64,000 nt of DNA, taken from the IMG/VR virus record IMGVR_UViG_3300008952_001422, positions 1-64,000 of that record, one strand, 5' to 3'. How positions within the stretch are numbered: position 1 is the first letter of the stretch; every line of letters begins with the position of its first letter. The position numbers and the translations under genes were made by a program. This DNA is from a virus. The notes under the pieces are model-generated. The model saw only the letters and a program-made list of their open reading frames with translations, searched no databases and was not told the DNA's origin. This document shows positions 29,971 through 38,552 of this stretch, piece after piece.

Positions 29971-30176
29971 TAAAGAAAGATGGTATTATAAAATTCCCTA
30001 ATACTAAAAGAAAGTTAAGTATGGAAGAAGAAAAATTGGTTAATATATATGCTAATCACATACATAATGAATATCAAAATACTAATCCATTTGTTAAACC
30101 ACAAACAAAGTTATCTAGGTCAGAAGAAACATTAAAAGAACTTATTCAAAGTATATTTGAATTAAACGAGGAGTAA
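29967..30176 (+). CDS. Hypothetical protein (69 aa)
   Basis: Small charged helical protein that starts in an ATGA overlap with the Pol III-like fragment. No motif recognised; the C-terminal SRSEETLKELIQSIFELNEE is a probable helix. Confidence 0.65.
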   Translation: MIKKDGIIKFPNTKRKLSMEEEKLVNIYANHIHNEYQNTNPFVKPQTKLSRSEETLKELIQSIFELNEE

Positions 30177-30178
30177 AA

Positions 30179-30751
30179 ATGGCAAACCGTAAAAGTATGC
30201 GTGGAGTTGAAATCGATTTAGCAAAATTGATGGCTCGACAAGAAAAAAATATTACAGTTGGTAATACAAACTCAAATGCCCGTGGCGACCAACTGGGTAG
30301 AGGCGGTAGAATTGTTAAAAGTGCAGACGAACTTGCAAGAGAACACTACAATAGAAACGACCCAAAAGCAGTAGTACACGGTGGAATCAAAGCAGATGAA
30401 GAAATACCTAATGTCAAAGTACAAGAAGTAGAAAAGCCAAAAGATGATTGGGTAGAACCAACTCCTACTCCAACACCAGCGGCAGTTCCTGTACCGAAAC
30501 CAGCAGAAGCAACTCCAGAACCACCTAAGCCAACACCACCTCCAAAACCGGCACCTAAACCGGTAGAACCAACACCTAAATCGGTAGTATCACAAGAAGA
30601 AGACCCTTGGGTAGAAGACGAAGATGGAAATTTTGTTAGACAAAGTGAACTAAATCAGCAGGAGCAAAATGAACGAGTTTCAAAACCTACAACTAAAAAG
30701 CAATCCCCTAAACAACAATCCCCTAAATCACAATCAAAAAAGAAGTCTTAA
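30179..30751 (+). CDS. Proline-rich low-complexity protein
   Basis: 190 residues. A conserved-looking N-terminus (ANRKSMRGVEIDLAKLMARQEKNITVGN) leads into a P/T/K/E-rich linker (about 95-145, PTPTPTPAAVPVPKPAE-type repeats) and a basic Q/S/K tail. Similar proteins sit beside the co-chaperonin gene in marine T4-like phages as I recall. The linker suggests a flexible spacer; function unknown. GAGGAGT precedes ATG. Confidence 0.75.
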   Translation: MANRKSMRGVEIDLAKLMARQEKNITVGNTNSNARGDQLGRGGRIVKSADELAREHYNRNDPKAVVHGGIKADEEIPNVKVQEVEKPKDDWVEPTPTPTPAAVPVPKPAEATPEPPKPTPPPKPAPKPVEPTPKSVVSQEEDPWVEDEDGNFVRQSELNQQEQNERVSKPTTKKQSPKQQSPKSQSKKKS

Positions 30752-30752
30752 C

Positions 30753-31097
30753 ATGAAGGAAAGACTTAGACCGTTAAAAGATAACGTTATCTTAACTAAT
30801 CTGGAAACAGGTGAACGTGTAAGTGCAGGTGGAATTGTTATTCCTGATGATGATGGCAGAGAAACTGGAATTAGAGCCAGATGGGCACAAGTATATGCAG
30901 TCGGACCAGAGCAAAAAGACGTAAAAGTTGGCGACTGGGTACTAATGCAACACGGAAGATGGACAAAAGGTGCTGATTTGAAATTAGAAGGTTCAGAAAA
31001 GTTTCGATTTTGGAAAGCAGACCCAAAAGGAATGCTAGGAATCAGTACAATTGGAAAACCACCTAATATTTCAGTCCAAACTATTGTAAATTCATAA
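30753..31097 (+). CDS. GroES-like co-chaperonin (gp31 analogue)
   Basis: 114 residues of the Cpn10 fold: LRPLKDNVILTNLETGE is the first strand pair with the R-P-L-x-D motif, SAGGIVIPDDDGRETG is the mobile loop (I-V-I-P is the GroEL-contact tripeptide region), then YAVGPEQKDVKVGDWVLMQHGRW as in GroES roof and core. T4 gp31 replaces GroES for capsid folding. The start ATG 30753 follows the preceding stop by one base; a longer frame from 30669 is just the overlap. A role with host GroEL is inferred. Confidence 0.85.
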   Translation: MKERLRPLKDNVILTNLETGERVSAGGIVIPDDDGRETGIRARWAQVYAVGPEQKDVKVGDWVLMQHGRWTKGADLKLEGSEKFRFWKADPKGMLGISTIGKPPNISVQTIVNS

Positions 31098-31102
31098 AAA
31101 AC

Positions 31103-31130
31103 TTGACAGATTCGTGTTTTATGCTATAAT
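31103..31130 (+). promoter_or_regulatory. Sigma70-type promoter
   Basis: TTGACA (31103-31108), 16-base spacer, TATAAT (31125-31130), in the same ATGCTATAATGGT context as at 10177. Confidence 0.87.
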
Positions 31131-31163
31131 GGTGGTATAAATTGAGAAAAAGAGAGGCTTTTC

Positions 31164-31463
31164 ATGACAAATCTTGTTAATCACATCAAATCAATCAACG
31201 AAAAGAGCAAAAAAGAGATGGATGCTAATCCAGGTCTTTGGATTGGTACGATTGTAGAAGACCCAAAGCATTGGAAAGAGTATGGTATCACTACTCCTGC
31301 TCAATTCGACAGATATCAAGACGAAATGTGTCTTTATGAAGTCGTTTCTATGCATACTTCTAAGAGTTATGCTAGAAGTCTAGGTATTTCTTCTATGACA
31401 GACGAGGAATTGTATAAAACCCTTGATTTTTACTCAAAAGCATACGATGAATTTGACGAATAG
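31164..31463 (+). CDS. Hypothetical early protein (99 aa)
   Basis: Helical protein without recognised motif, first gene behind a strong early promoter with AGAGAGG ribosome-binding site. YEVVSMHTSKSYARSLGISSMTDEEL suggests a small helical bundle. Confidence 0.65.
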   Translation: MTNLVNHIKSINEKSKKEMDANPGLWIGTIVEDPKHWKEYGITTPAQFDRYQDEMCLYEVVSMHTSKSYARSLGISSMTDEELYKTLDFYSKAYDEFDE

Positions 31464-31483
31464 AAAGATATAGAGGTAAAAAA

Positions 31484-31690
31484 ATGAGTAAAATAACTAT
31501 TCTTAATAATAACACTATTATGAAAAATGGTGTTGTTTTTAATGTTCCAGGTCAATCAGAAGGACCTGCAAAAGTTTTATCTAACGGAAAAACTGTTTTT
31601 AATGACGAAAATCCTTTTTCGGTAGAAGATGTAATTGATAATATGAAGGAAACGAAGTTAGAAAAATTATTATGGGAAAAAAGTGACTAA
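31484..31690 (+). CDS. Hypothetical protein (68 aa)
   Basis: Beta-strand-like first half (KITILNNNTIMKNGVVFNVPG), helical end. GAGGTAAAAAA precedes ATG. Overlaps the HAD gene by eight bases. Confidence 0.65.
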   Translation: MSKITILNNNTIMKNGVVFNVPGQSEGPAKVLSNGKTVFNDENPFSVEDVIDNMKETKLEKLLWEKSD

Positions 31691-32261
31691 AAAAGTAATA
31701 TTAACGGATTGTGACGGTGTTCTTCTCGCTTGGGAAGATGCTTTTCACCAATGGATGAAAAGTAAAGGTTTTACCATCAAAGAAGAAGCAATTTACGATA
31801 TTTCGAAGAGTTTTGGGATTCCTAAGACTTTAGGCAAGAAATTAGTCAAAGAATTTAACGAAAGTGCATGGATGGGCTTTTTACCTGCATTTAAAGATGC
31901 AAGAAGCGGAGTTGCTAAACTAGTTGAACATGATTGGCAGTTTATTGTCATTACTAGTCTAAGTTTAGACCCAAAAGCACAAATGTTGCGAGTTAGTAAC
32001 TTAAAAAACATATTTGGCAAGAATGTCTTTATTGATGTTATCTGTTTAGATACAGGAGCCGATAAAGATGAAGCATTAGAGAAATTCAAAGATACCGGAA
32101 TGTGGTATATTGAAGATAAGCCAATAAATGCAGAAACAGGTTTGAAATACGGCTTGAAACCTATTTTGATTGAACACGAGCATAACAAAGAACACGAAGA
32201 AGATGGTATTGAGTATGCCTTTGATTGGGAAGAGATTTTAAACATTATCGAAAGGGGATAA
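31683..32261 (+). CDS. HAD-superfamily phosphatase (deoxyribonucleotidase-like)
   Basis: Motif I is LTDCDGVLL (D-x-D), motif II the ITSLSLDP stretch, and motif IV WYIEDKPINAETG (E-D). This fits the 5'(3')-deoxyribonucleotidase-like phosphatases that occur widely in phages and could dephosphorylate nucleotides or polynucleotide ends. Length 192 is normal. GTG 31683 is used, coupled to the preceding gene by overlap. Confidence 0.8.
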   Translation: MTKKVILTDCDGVLLAWEDAFHQWMKSKGFTIKEEAIYDISKSFGIPKTLGKKLVKEFNESAWMGFLPAFKDARSGVAKLVEHDWQFIVITSLSLDPKAQMLRVSNLKNIFGKNVFIDVICLDTGADKDEALEKFKDTGMWYIEDKPINAETGLKYGLKPILIEHEHNKEHEEDGIEYAFDWEEILNIIERG

Positions 32262-32262
32262 T

Positions 32263-32442
32263 ATGACTGACCACTATTTTGTACAAGTTATGGCTGATAA
32301 CGGAGAGGTTCTTCGTTGGGAAGCACTAACTAAAGAACAAGCCGACTTCATTTTTAAACAAGAAGTCGAAAAAAACGGTGCAGAAAACTGTACGACTGGT
32401 AAAACTGCTGGTCTTGACAGTAATTGGGTGCATCGCTGGTAG
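32263..32442 (+). CDS. Hypothetical protein (59 aa)
   Basis: Small protein (HYFVQVMADNGEVLRWEALTK) with AAAGGGG directly upstream of ATG 32263, one base after the HAD stop. It ends with a tryptophan-rich tail (SNWVHRW) and is followed by a clear terminator, so it is the last gene of the 31103 operon. Confidence 0.7.
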   Translation: MTDHYFVQVMADNGEVLRWEALTKEQADFIFKQEVEKNGAENCTTGKTAGLDSNWVHRW

Positions 32443-32463
32443 ACTTTTAAAGTCATTTAACTC

Positions 32464-32489
32464 AAAAGGGAGCAATGCTCCCTTTTTTT
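32464..32489 (+). terminator. Rho-independent terminator
   Basis: AAAAGGGAGC (32464-32473), loop AAT, GCTCCC then TTTTTTT: a textbook stem and U-run ending the early operon. Confidence 0.95.
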
Positions 32490-32511
32490 ACGTCTATTGG
32501 TTTCTGGAAAT

Positions 32512-32519
32512 GATAAATA
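32512..32519 (+). promoter_or_regulatory. Late promoter (GATAAATA)
   Basis: TGATAAATACATTTATAATTG, 27 bases before the gene at 32547. Confidence 0.75.
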
Positions 32520-32546
32520 CATTTATAATTGTTCGGAGAATAAGAA

Positions 32547-33188
32547 ATGGCACAATATAAAGTAACACGTTGGATGACTGCAAGTATACCAGTAGTTTCA
32601 CGTGTAGAAGCAAATTCTAGTGAAGAGGCGGAAGAAGAATCATCTACTGCACCTTATAATTATGACTATGGCAATTCTGTTATTGGTGATATTGAAGATA
32701 CTGACGTAGAAATAATAGAAGAAGCAGTCAAAGAAGATGAAAATTATGATATAACTCAAGCAGACACTAGAGTAGCATTAGATTGGAGTTATATTGACGG
32801 TCAACTTTATGATGATATTCTACAAGCATTTGTAGATGAACATGGTCAAGGCTATTATGATGATTGGGTTATTACTGCTAATAAGTCAGGAATTGATGAA
32901 AGTATTAAAGAAGATGGTATAGACCCGGAAACAGGTATAGATTCAGCAACAGGCAAACAAAGAATTGGTATAAAAGGCGGATACGATTTTGACGAATACG
33001 AAGTAGATGCAGATTCAGATGGAGTTGTAGTTACTTTCGGCAATGACGAAATTGAAATAGAACGTAGTGATTGGAACGAGGGTGAATTAACAATTAAAGT
33101 TAATGGTGAATCAGTTTCAGAAAACCTAGAAGAAAATCCAGAAGAAGGAATGCAAAGATTAAAAAATCTTATTAATTTTAGGAAATAA
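32547..33188 (+). CDS. Acidic hypothetical late protein (213 aa)
   Basis: Very acidic, with an N-terminal sensor-like strand (YKVTRWMTASIPVVSRVEANSSEEAEEE), a SYIDGQLYDDILQAFVDEHGQGYYDDW segment and a C-terminal strand-rich domain. Not recognised. GGAGAATAAGAA before ATG and a late promoter support it. Confidence 0.7.
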   Translation: MAQYKVTRWMTASIPVVSRVEANSSEEAEEESSTAPYNYDYGNSVIGDIEDTDVEIIEEAVKEDENYDITQADTRVALDWSYIDGQLYDDILQAFVDEHGQGYYDDWVITANKSGIDESIKEDGIDPETGIDSATGKQRIGIKGGYDFDEYEVDADSDGVVVTFGNDEIEIERSDWNEGELTIKVNGESVSENLEENPEEGMQRLKNLINFRK

Positions 33189-33193
33189 CAAAT

Positions 33194-33700
33194 ATGAACG
33201 AAATTATGCAAAATGATGTCATTGACAATCTTAGAAGTATTGACGGGAATGGCACATTACTTGATATCCTATTAGAATTTGAACACATGCTAGACGAACA
33301 AGGCATGTACGGATATGAAAATTGGAAGTTAGGTGAAGTAGCACATGGTCCAAAATTATCAAGATATTGGCTAAATGTAGTTTTAATGTATCCTTATTTG
33401 AAAATGCCTAATCCAAGAGCGGCATTGCGACTAAAGAATATAGGATGCGATGTCAAGTTTAAAAAAGGCACATTAAAAGTTCCAGTAACAGTTAAATCAC
33501 AAGAAGATTTAGATGCAAAGAAGAAACCAAAACTTAAAAATCATACAGTATGGTTAGTTGATGTTTGGATGCCAAGAAAGTTTGTAGACGAGGCATTAAC
33601 AAATAGAAATGTAGTTGATGGTGATATTAATCAATCTGAACTATCTAAGGCATATGAGGCTGGTCTAGATGATGAAACAAACATCGGGCAGAACAAATAA
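33194..33700 (+). CDS. Conserved-looking T4-type hypothetical protein (168 aa)
   Basis: LDILLEFEHMLDEQGMYGYENWKLGEVAHGPKLSRYWLNVVLMYPY followed by MPNPRAALRLKNIGCDVKF resembles a protein I recall from marine T4-like phages with no assigned function. The basic middle could bind nucleic acid. Late unit with its neighbours; stop and next start share one base. Confidence 0.68.
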   Translation: MNEIMQNDVIDNLRSIDGNGTLLDILLEFEHMLDEQGMYGYENWKLGEVAHGPKLSRYWLNVVLMYPYLKMPNPRAALRLKNIGCDVKFKKGTLKVPVTVKSQEDLDAKKKPKLKNHTVWLVDVWMPRKFVDEALTNRNVVDGDINQSELSKAYEAGLDDETNIGQNK

Positions 33701-34110
33701 TGAGATACGAACAGATTAAAGAAGGTGTTGAATATGGTGATTTAGATTCTCTAGTAGATTCTACAGTTTCAGTCGCAGAATTTAAACCAAAAACAGGAAC
33801 AGAAGAAGATGTTATTGTTATTGGATTTTATGTAAAAGATGAAGCACCTGCAATGGATTTAGCAAAGTTCATTGAAAGAGGAGTTACTCCAATACTTGAT
33901 ACTGAAGTTTCTCCAAATCCAAATGATGTAGGAATGTATATAGTGTTTGTTGAAGTTGAGAATAAAGACTTAATGAAAACAACATTGAATTTAATTAACG
34001 ACATTCGTGGTCTAGTAAAAGTTAAAGAATGGGAAATAAAATTTTATAAACGTGAAGCAATAAACGTTAAGGCAGAAGAAATCAAAGAATGGCTAAGGAA
34101 CCACCGCTAA
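33700..34110 (+). CDS. Hypothetical protein (136 aa)
   Basis: Alternating strand and helix pattern (EDVIVIGFYVKDEAPAMDLAKFIERG ... VGMYIVFVEVENKDLMKTTLNLINDI) suggests a small alpha/beta domain of ACT- or ferredoxin-like type. It starts on the last base of the preceding stop and overlaps the IF-1 gene by 22 bases. Confidence 0.68.
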   Translation: MRYEQIKEGVEYGDLDSLVDSTVSVAEFKPKTGTEEDVIVIGFYVKDEAPAMDLAKFIERGVTPILDTEVSPNPNDVGMYIVFVEVENKDLMKTTLNLINDIRGLVKVKEWEIKFYKREAINVKAEEIKEWLRNHR

Positions 34111-34310
34111 AGTTCGAAGGTAAAGTAGTTAACATTCTCCCTGGTGACAAATTTGATGTCAAACTGGACTCAAATGACTATATAGTGAAATGTACATTGT
34201 CTGGAAAGATGCGTAAAAATAGTATTAAAGTTATTCTTCGGGATAAGGTCTCTATTGAAATGTCTCCCTACGATTTAGGCAAGGGAAGAATCACTTTCAG
34301 ACACAAATAA
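34089..34310 (+). CDS. infA: Translation initiation factor IF-1
   Basis: 73 residues of the S1-like OB fold: FEGKVVNILPGDKFDVKLDSNDYIVKC is the first half, LSGKMRKNSIKVILRDKVSIEMSPYDLGKGRITFR the second, matching bacterial IF-1 strand by strand (S-G-K-M-R-K-N, G-D-K-V, P-Y-D-L-x-K-G-R-I). IF-1 binds the 30S A site, assists IF-2 and IF-3 and affects start-codon choice. It overlaps the preceding gene, with a weak local ribosome-binding site (AAAGAATGG). Phage IF-1 genes are rare; it may favour translation of unusual phage mRNAs. Confidence 0.93.
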   Translation: MAKEPPLKFEGKVVNILPGDKFDVKLDSNDYIVKCTLSGKMRKNSIKVILRDKVSIEMSPYDLGKGRITFRHK

Positions 34311-34323
34311 AAAGGTAAGAAAA

Positions 34324-34806
34324 ATGTTTTTACTAGGAAAAATTAAAATGTTACTAATCCTGACAGTCGTTATAGGCGCAGTAGGATTTGGTGCATGGAA
34401 ATATTATCAATATACACAAGAACAAATCAGAATTTATGCTGTTAACGCCGCAACCGCGGAATTAGCACAGCAAGAGGCTGAGGCTGCCGTAGAATCACTC
34501 AAAAGAGATATGGTCGAAATTCAAGCACAGTTTACAGCGGTTTCAGAGCAATTTGAAGTTGCTAAAGGACGAGTGAATGCATTAGAAGAAAAATTAAGTA
34601 AACATGACATTGGTAACTTAGCACAAGCAAAACCAAAATTAATAGAGAAAATAGTTGACAAAGGTACTGCGGATGTGTTAAGATGTTATGAGATACTAAC
34701 TGGTTCTCCACTTACTGAAGAAGAAATTGCAGTGACTAAGAAATCAAAAGCAAATACTACTTGTCCAGACGTGGCAAACCCTAACTATAAGGCACCAAGA
34801 CCATGA
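34324..34806 (+). CDS. i-spanin-like membrane protein (Rz type)
   Basis: 160 residues: an N-terminal membrane helix (MLLILTVVIGAVGFGAWKYY), then a long periplasmic coiled coil (about 30-100, rich in A, E, Q) and a C-terminal CYEILTGSPLTEEEIAV plus ending with a second cysteine. This is the layout of inner-membrane spanin subunits, which fuse inner and outer membranes at lysis. The adjacent lipoprotein gene supports the pair. AAAAGGTAAGAAAA gives the ribosome-binding site. Confidence 0.75.
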   Translation: MFLLGKIKMLLILTVVIGAVGFGAWKYYQYTQEQIRIYAVNAATAELAQQEAEAAVESLKRDMVEIQAQFTAVSEQFEVAKGRVNALEEKLSKHDIGNLAQAKPKLIEKIVDKGTADVLRCYEILTGSPLTEEEIAVTKKSKANTTCPDVANPNYKAPRP

Positions 34807-35252
34807 TTAAAGAAACAATACTAATAAGCACATTAGCACTTTTTGGATTAAGTGGTTGTGCGTCATTCATGCCAGAAGTGACAAAATATTCTACTGAACC
34901 AGTAGAACGCCCATTACTTGTATTACCTGAATCCGAGATAATAAACATGAAGGATGTAGACTATATTGTAGTCACAAGAGAAAATGTTGAAGAAGTTTGG
35001 GCAGAACTAGAAGCATCTGGCAAATCTATCGTACTATTTGCACTTACACACGAAGGTTATGAAAACTTGGCATTGAATAATGCTGATATCATTAGATATC
35101 TTTCTGAGCAGAGAGCAGTTATCATCGCATATAAAGAATACTATGAAAAAGCGGACAAGGCAATTGGTGACGCAAACGAAAAAAATAAGAATAAAGAAGA
35201 TGCAGAAGCAAGTTCAAGTTTTTCAATTAAGAAGTTTTTGAATTCAGACTAA
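34803..35252 (+). CDS. Lipoprotein, o-spanin candidate
   Basis: 149 residues with a signal peptide and lipobox (LFGLSGC, cysteine at residue 19), so lipid-anchored, probably in the outer membrane. The body (DVDYIVVTRENVEEVWAELE ... EGYENLALNNADIIRYLSEQ) has an alpha/beta look and a coiled-coil tail. It overlaps the i-spanin-like gene in an ATGA arrangement, as separated or overlapping Rz/Rz1 pairs do. It is longer than typical Rz1 (60-100), so the pairing remains a proposal. Confidence 0.7.
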   Translation: MIKETILISTLALFGLSGCASFMPEVTKYSTEPVERPLLVLPESEIINMKDVDYIVVTRENVEEVWAELEASGKSIVLFALTHEGYENLALNNADIIRYLSEQRAVIIAYKEYYEKADKAIGDANEKNKNKEDAEASSSFSIKKFLNSD

Positions 35253-35254
35253 TC

Positions 35255-35641
35255 ATGTCACCTTTTAAGGTCCTAGGCATAACCAAATACTCATCAGAAG
35301 ACGAAATAAGAATCGCATACAAACGATTGTTAAAGAAACATCATCCAGATACCGGTGATGGAGACAGAAAAAGACTTGATGATATCCGTCAAGCATTTAC
35401 TGATATAAAAAAGATACAATCAGAAAGTGGCAGTATCATTACAGTTTCACTTAATGTAAAGGTTAACGAAGAAGAACTGGACGCAATGCGTGGAACAAAG
35501 ACTGGATTTAGAGATGATATTATGCCAGATATTCATTATATTGTTACAGTACCAAAAACAACTAGATTAGGCGATACAATTCTAGTAAAAAACATCATAA
35601 ATAATACGAACTTGAAGATTAACTTTTTAAAAAGGACATAA
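35255..35641 (+). CDS. J-domain protein (DnaJ-like)
   Basis: Residues 3-55 form a J domain with the HPD motif at 30-32 (KRLLKKHHPDTG), which stimulates the ATPase of Hsp70. The following 70 residues (SIITVSLNVKVNEEELDAMRGTKTG) resemble the start of a DnaJ C-terminal substrate-binding domain but end early. No zinc finger or G/F region. It precedes the ClpA gene by a single base, so the two may act together on protein refolding or disassembly. Confidence 0.85.
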   Translation: MSPFKVLGITKYSSEDEIRIAYKRLLKKHHPDTGDGDRKRLDDIRQAFTDIKKIQSESGSIITVSLNVKVNEEELDAMRGTKTGFRDDIMPDIHYIVTVPKTTRLGDTILVKNIINNTNLKINFLKRT

Positions 35642-37876
35642 ATGGCTGAAAAAGACGGAACTCCAGATAGAATTGGCATTACATTAGAAAGAGCAGTTCA
35701 GTTTGCGAACTCTTTAACCCATGAATATGTTACGTTAGAACATCTATTGTTCTCTATTTTAGAAGAACAAGATGTAAGTGATTTACTAACTAACATGGAA
35801 GTGAAGGCTGGCGACATCATAAAAGATGTAGAGAAATATCTAAAGAACAGAGATGATATTACTAATGTCGTAAAGACCGCAGTGAATAGAGGACCTCGTA
35901 AAACTGCGGCATTGACCAGAGTATTCAATCGTGCAATCACTCAAGTTATCTTTAGTGGTAGAACTAAATTGTTTCCTAGAGATGTAGTAATTTCACTACT
36001 AAGTGAAGCAGATTCATATGCGTATTACTTCTTAGTAAAACATGGTGTAACACGTGAAGGTGCTATTCACGTCATTCAAAAAGAATTCTATTCAAGCAAA
36101 CCAGGAGTTACCACAGGCGACCCGGCTCATGCAGTCAGATTTGAAGATTTCTGTACTAATCTTAATATAAAATCAGCAGAAGGACTTATTGACCCAGTCA
36201 TTGGTAGAGAAGATGAACTAATCGAAATTACAGAAGTTCTTGCTAGACGTAAAAAGAATAATGTCATTATTGTTGGTGAACCAGGTGTTGGTAAAACAGC
36301 AATAGCAGAAGGACTTGCATTGATGATAACAGAGGGCAAAGTTCCTAAAATCCTTGAAAAGAAAACAGTATTTTCACTTGATATTGCAAGTCTAGTTGCA
36401 GGTACAAAGTATCGTGGTGAATTTGAAGAACGTGCTAAGATGGTATTCGAGCAACTTGCTAAGAAAGATAATGTTATTCTATTCATTGATGAAATTCATA
36501 TGATTATGGGTGCCGGTTCAGCAGGTGGTTCTAATATTGATATCGCAAACTTATTGAAACCATTACTAGCAAGTGGTAAACTATTCTGTGTTGGTGCAAC
36601 GACAAGTGAAGAATACAGAGAAAATTTCGAAAAAGACAGAGCATTACAAAGACGTTTTCAAAAAGTAGTAGTAGACCAACCAAGCAAAGAAACTACTAAA
36701 CTAATTATTAAAGGTCTTCAGCATTACTATGAGGCATTTCACGAACTTGAATATACTGAAGAAGCACTTGACTATGCAGTAGATTTAGCAGAACGTTACA
36801 TGCATGGCAAATATAATCCAGATAGAGTTATTGATGTTATGGATATTGCAGGTGCTAGAGGCAAACTTCATGGACATAAAGGACCAATTACAAAACAACA
36901 AATTGAAGAAGCAATTTCTAAGATAACTCGTATTCCTATGGATATGATTGATGCTAAAGAGAATACTAATTATAATAACTTAGAAGATAAGATTAAAACG
37001 AAACTATTTGGACAAGATGGGGCAGTTAGTGCCTTAGTTGAAAGTATTTTAGTAAGTAAGTCAGGAATGAGAGATAGAAATAAACCTATTGGTTCATTCT
37101 TGTTTGTTGGTCCAACAGGTACTGGTAAAACAGAACTATGCCGACAACTCGCACATAACTTATCAATAAAACTTCGCAAATATGATATGTCAGAATATAT
37201 GGAACAACATTCAGTATCAAAACTTATCGGTGCTCCTCCAGGTTATGTCGGACACGCAGAAGGTGGTATGGGAGCAGGACAACTTATAAATGATGTCGAA
37301 GAAACTCCTAACTGTGTTGTTTTACTTGACGAAGTAGAGAAAGCACATCCAAGTGTTATGAACTTATTACTTCAAGTAATGGATGATGGCAGATTAACAG
37401 GCTCTACTGGAAAAGAAGCAGATTTCTCTAATGTTATTCTAATTATGACTAGTAATCTAGGCTCTGCAACACAATCAAAACAAGCAATTGGATTTAGTAC
37501 AGATAACAAAGATGCTAGTTACCAAGCAGTTAAGAAATTCTTCTCGCCAGAATTTAGAAATAGAATTGACGCAAATATAGAATTTAAACCACTTGAAAAA
37601 ACTCATATCGATATGATTGTTGATAAAACTATCAATGAAATTAATGAGATGTTAACAGACAAGAATGTAATAATTAAAATTTCTGATACTGCTAGAATAT
37701 GGTTACGAGAACGAGGATATGTTCCAGAAATGGGTGCAAGACCATTACAACGTGTAGTAAATGATAATATTAAGAAGCCAGTATCAAAAGAAATACTTTT
37801 TGGAAAATTAAGAGACGGTGGCACGGTCACTGTCGATGTTACGAATGAAGACGAAATCAAATTTGTATATACCTAA
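35642..37876 (+). CDS. clpA: ClpA-type AAA+ unfoldase
   Basis: 744 residues, the normal ClpA length. The Clp N-domain fills about 1-145; Walker A1 GEPGVGKT is near 212-219 and Walker B1 VILFIDEIH near 277-285; Walker A2 GPTGTGKTEL near 490 and Walker B2 VVLLDEVEKAH near 558. There is no ClpB middle coiled coil, so it is ClpA- not ClpB-like. The IGF tripeptide at 616-618 is at the place of the ClpP-binding loop (IGL in E. coli ClpA), so it could dock onto host ClpP and redirect proteolysis. Start directly after the J-protein stop. Confidence 0.95.
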   Translation: MAEKDGTPDRIGITLERAVQFANSLTHEYVTLEHLLFSILEEQDVSDLLTNMEVKAGDIIKDVEKYLKNRDDITNVVKTAVNRGPRKTAALTRVFNRAITQVIFSGRTKLFPRDVVISLLSEADSYAYYFLVKHGVTREGAIHVIQKEFYSSKPGVTTGDPAHAVRFEDFCTNLNIKSAEGLIDPVIGREDELIEITEVLARRKKNNVIIVGEPGVGKTAIAEGLALMITEGKVPKILEKKTVFSLDIASLVAGTKYRGEFEERAKMVFEQLAKKDNVILFIDEIHMIMGAGSAGGSNIDIANLLKPLLASGKLFCVGATTSEEYRENFEKDRALQRRFQKVVVDQPSKETTKLIIKGLQHYYEAFHELEYTEEALDYAVDLAERYMHGKYNPDRVIDVMDIAGARGKLHGHKGPITKQQIEEAISKITRIPMDMIDAKENTNYNNLEDKIKTKLFGQDGAVSALVESILVSKSGMRDRNKPIGSFLFVGPTGTGKTELCRQLAHNLSIKLRKYDMSEYMEQHSVSKLIGAPPGYVGHAEGGMGAGQLINDVEETPNCVVLLDEVEKAHPSVMNLLLQVMDDGRLTGSTGKEADFSNVILIMTSNLGSATQSKQAIGFSTDNKDASYQAVKKFFSPEFRNRIDANIEFKPLEKTHIDMIVDKTINEINEMLTDKNVIIKISDTARIWLRERGYVPEMGARPLQRVVNDNIKKPVSKEILFGKLRDGGTVTVDVTNEDEIKFVYT

Positions 37877-38504
37877 TACAGAGACATCAACAAAATTATT
37901 TTATAAAGAATATCCATACAGGATAACATACCCAAGAATAGGAAGACTTCCTTATTTTTATCACAAAGATAATACTCCTAGTAATCAGTCTTGGATGTTG
38001 AAAAAGCAATGTCTAGACTATCTAAAGAAAACATTCAAAGGTAGAATTAAGTTTAATCACGGATATCATACTCACGCATACTTCTTAAAAAAAGAAGACT
38101 TCGAAAAAGCAAAAGAACACGAGGAATTTCAAGAGTTACATGTAAAATACACTATACCTCTATTTCCAGATTTAAAAGATATATTAGACCAATTCGATGC
38201 AAATACAGTACTACGCAAATCATTATTTCTAAGAAAGCACAAATATAAAGTAGAAATAGGCTACAATTATAACAACTTTCCAAAACTCTGTGATGAGATA
38301 TTTAAAACTTTCGGAAATAACTCCAATTACTCAGTTTCAGGAAATATAAAGTCGGTAACTAAGCGTTTTGGCTATTATGGTTCGTGGGCAACCTACAGTA
38401 TATACTGTAAAGACGAAATAGACGTTGAATACTTCACTTTTGTGTTTGGAGAGAACATCAAGTCAATATCAAAGGCAGTCCTTATAAGTGAATTAGATAA
38501 ATAA
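37845..38504 (+). CDS. Hypothetical protein (219 aa)
   Basis: Unrecognised basic protein, rich in Y, F and K (YKEYPYRITYPRIGRLPYFYHKD). I chose ATG 37845; an in-frame GTG at 37818 and ATG at 37836 are inside the ClpA gene too. It overlaps ClpA by 32 bases in another frame. The last bases hold a late promoter for the tail genes. Confidence 0.6.
   Translation: MKTKSNLYIPNTETSTKLFYKEYPYRITYPRIGRLPYFYHKDNTPSNQSWMLKKQCLDYLKKTFKGRIKFNHGYHTHAYFLKKEDFEKAKEHEEFQELHVKYTIPLFPDLKDILDQFDANTVLRKSLFLRKHKYKVEIGYNYNNFPKLCDEIFKTFGNNSNYSVSGNIKSVTKRFGYYGSWATYSIYCKDEIDVEYFTFVFGENIKSISKAVLISELDK
38496..38503 (+). promoter_or_regulatory. Late promoter (GATAAATA)
   Basis: GATAAATAAGAG at the end of the preceding gene, 50 bases before the first structural gene at 38553. 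Confidence 0.75.
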
Positions 38505-38552
38505 GAGATAGAAGATAATCTTTAACTACTAATTTATTAAGAGGGAAGGCAC

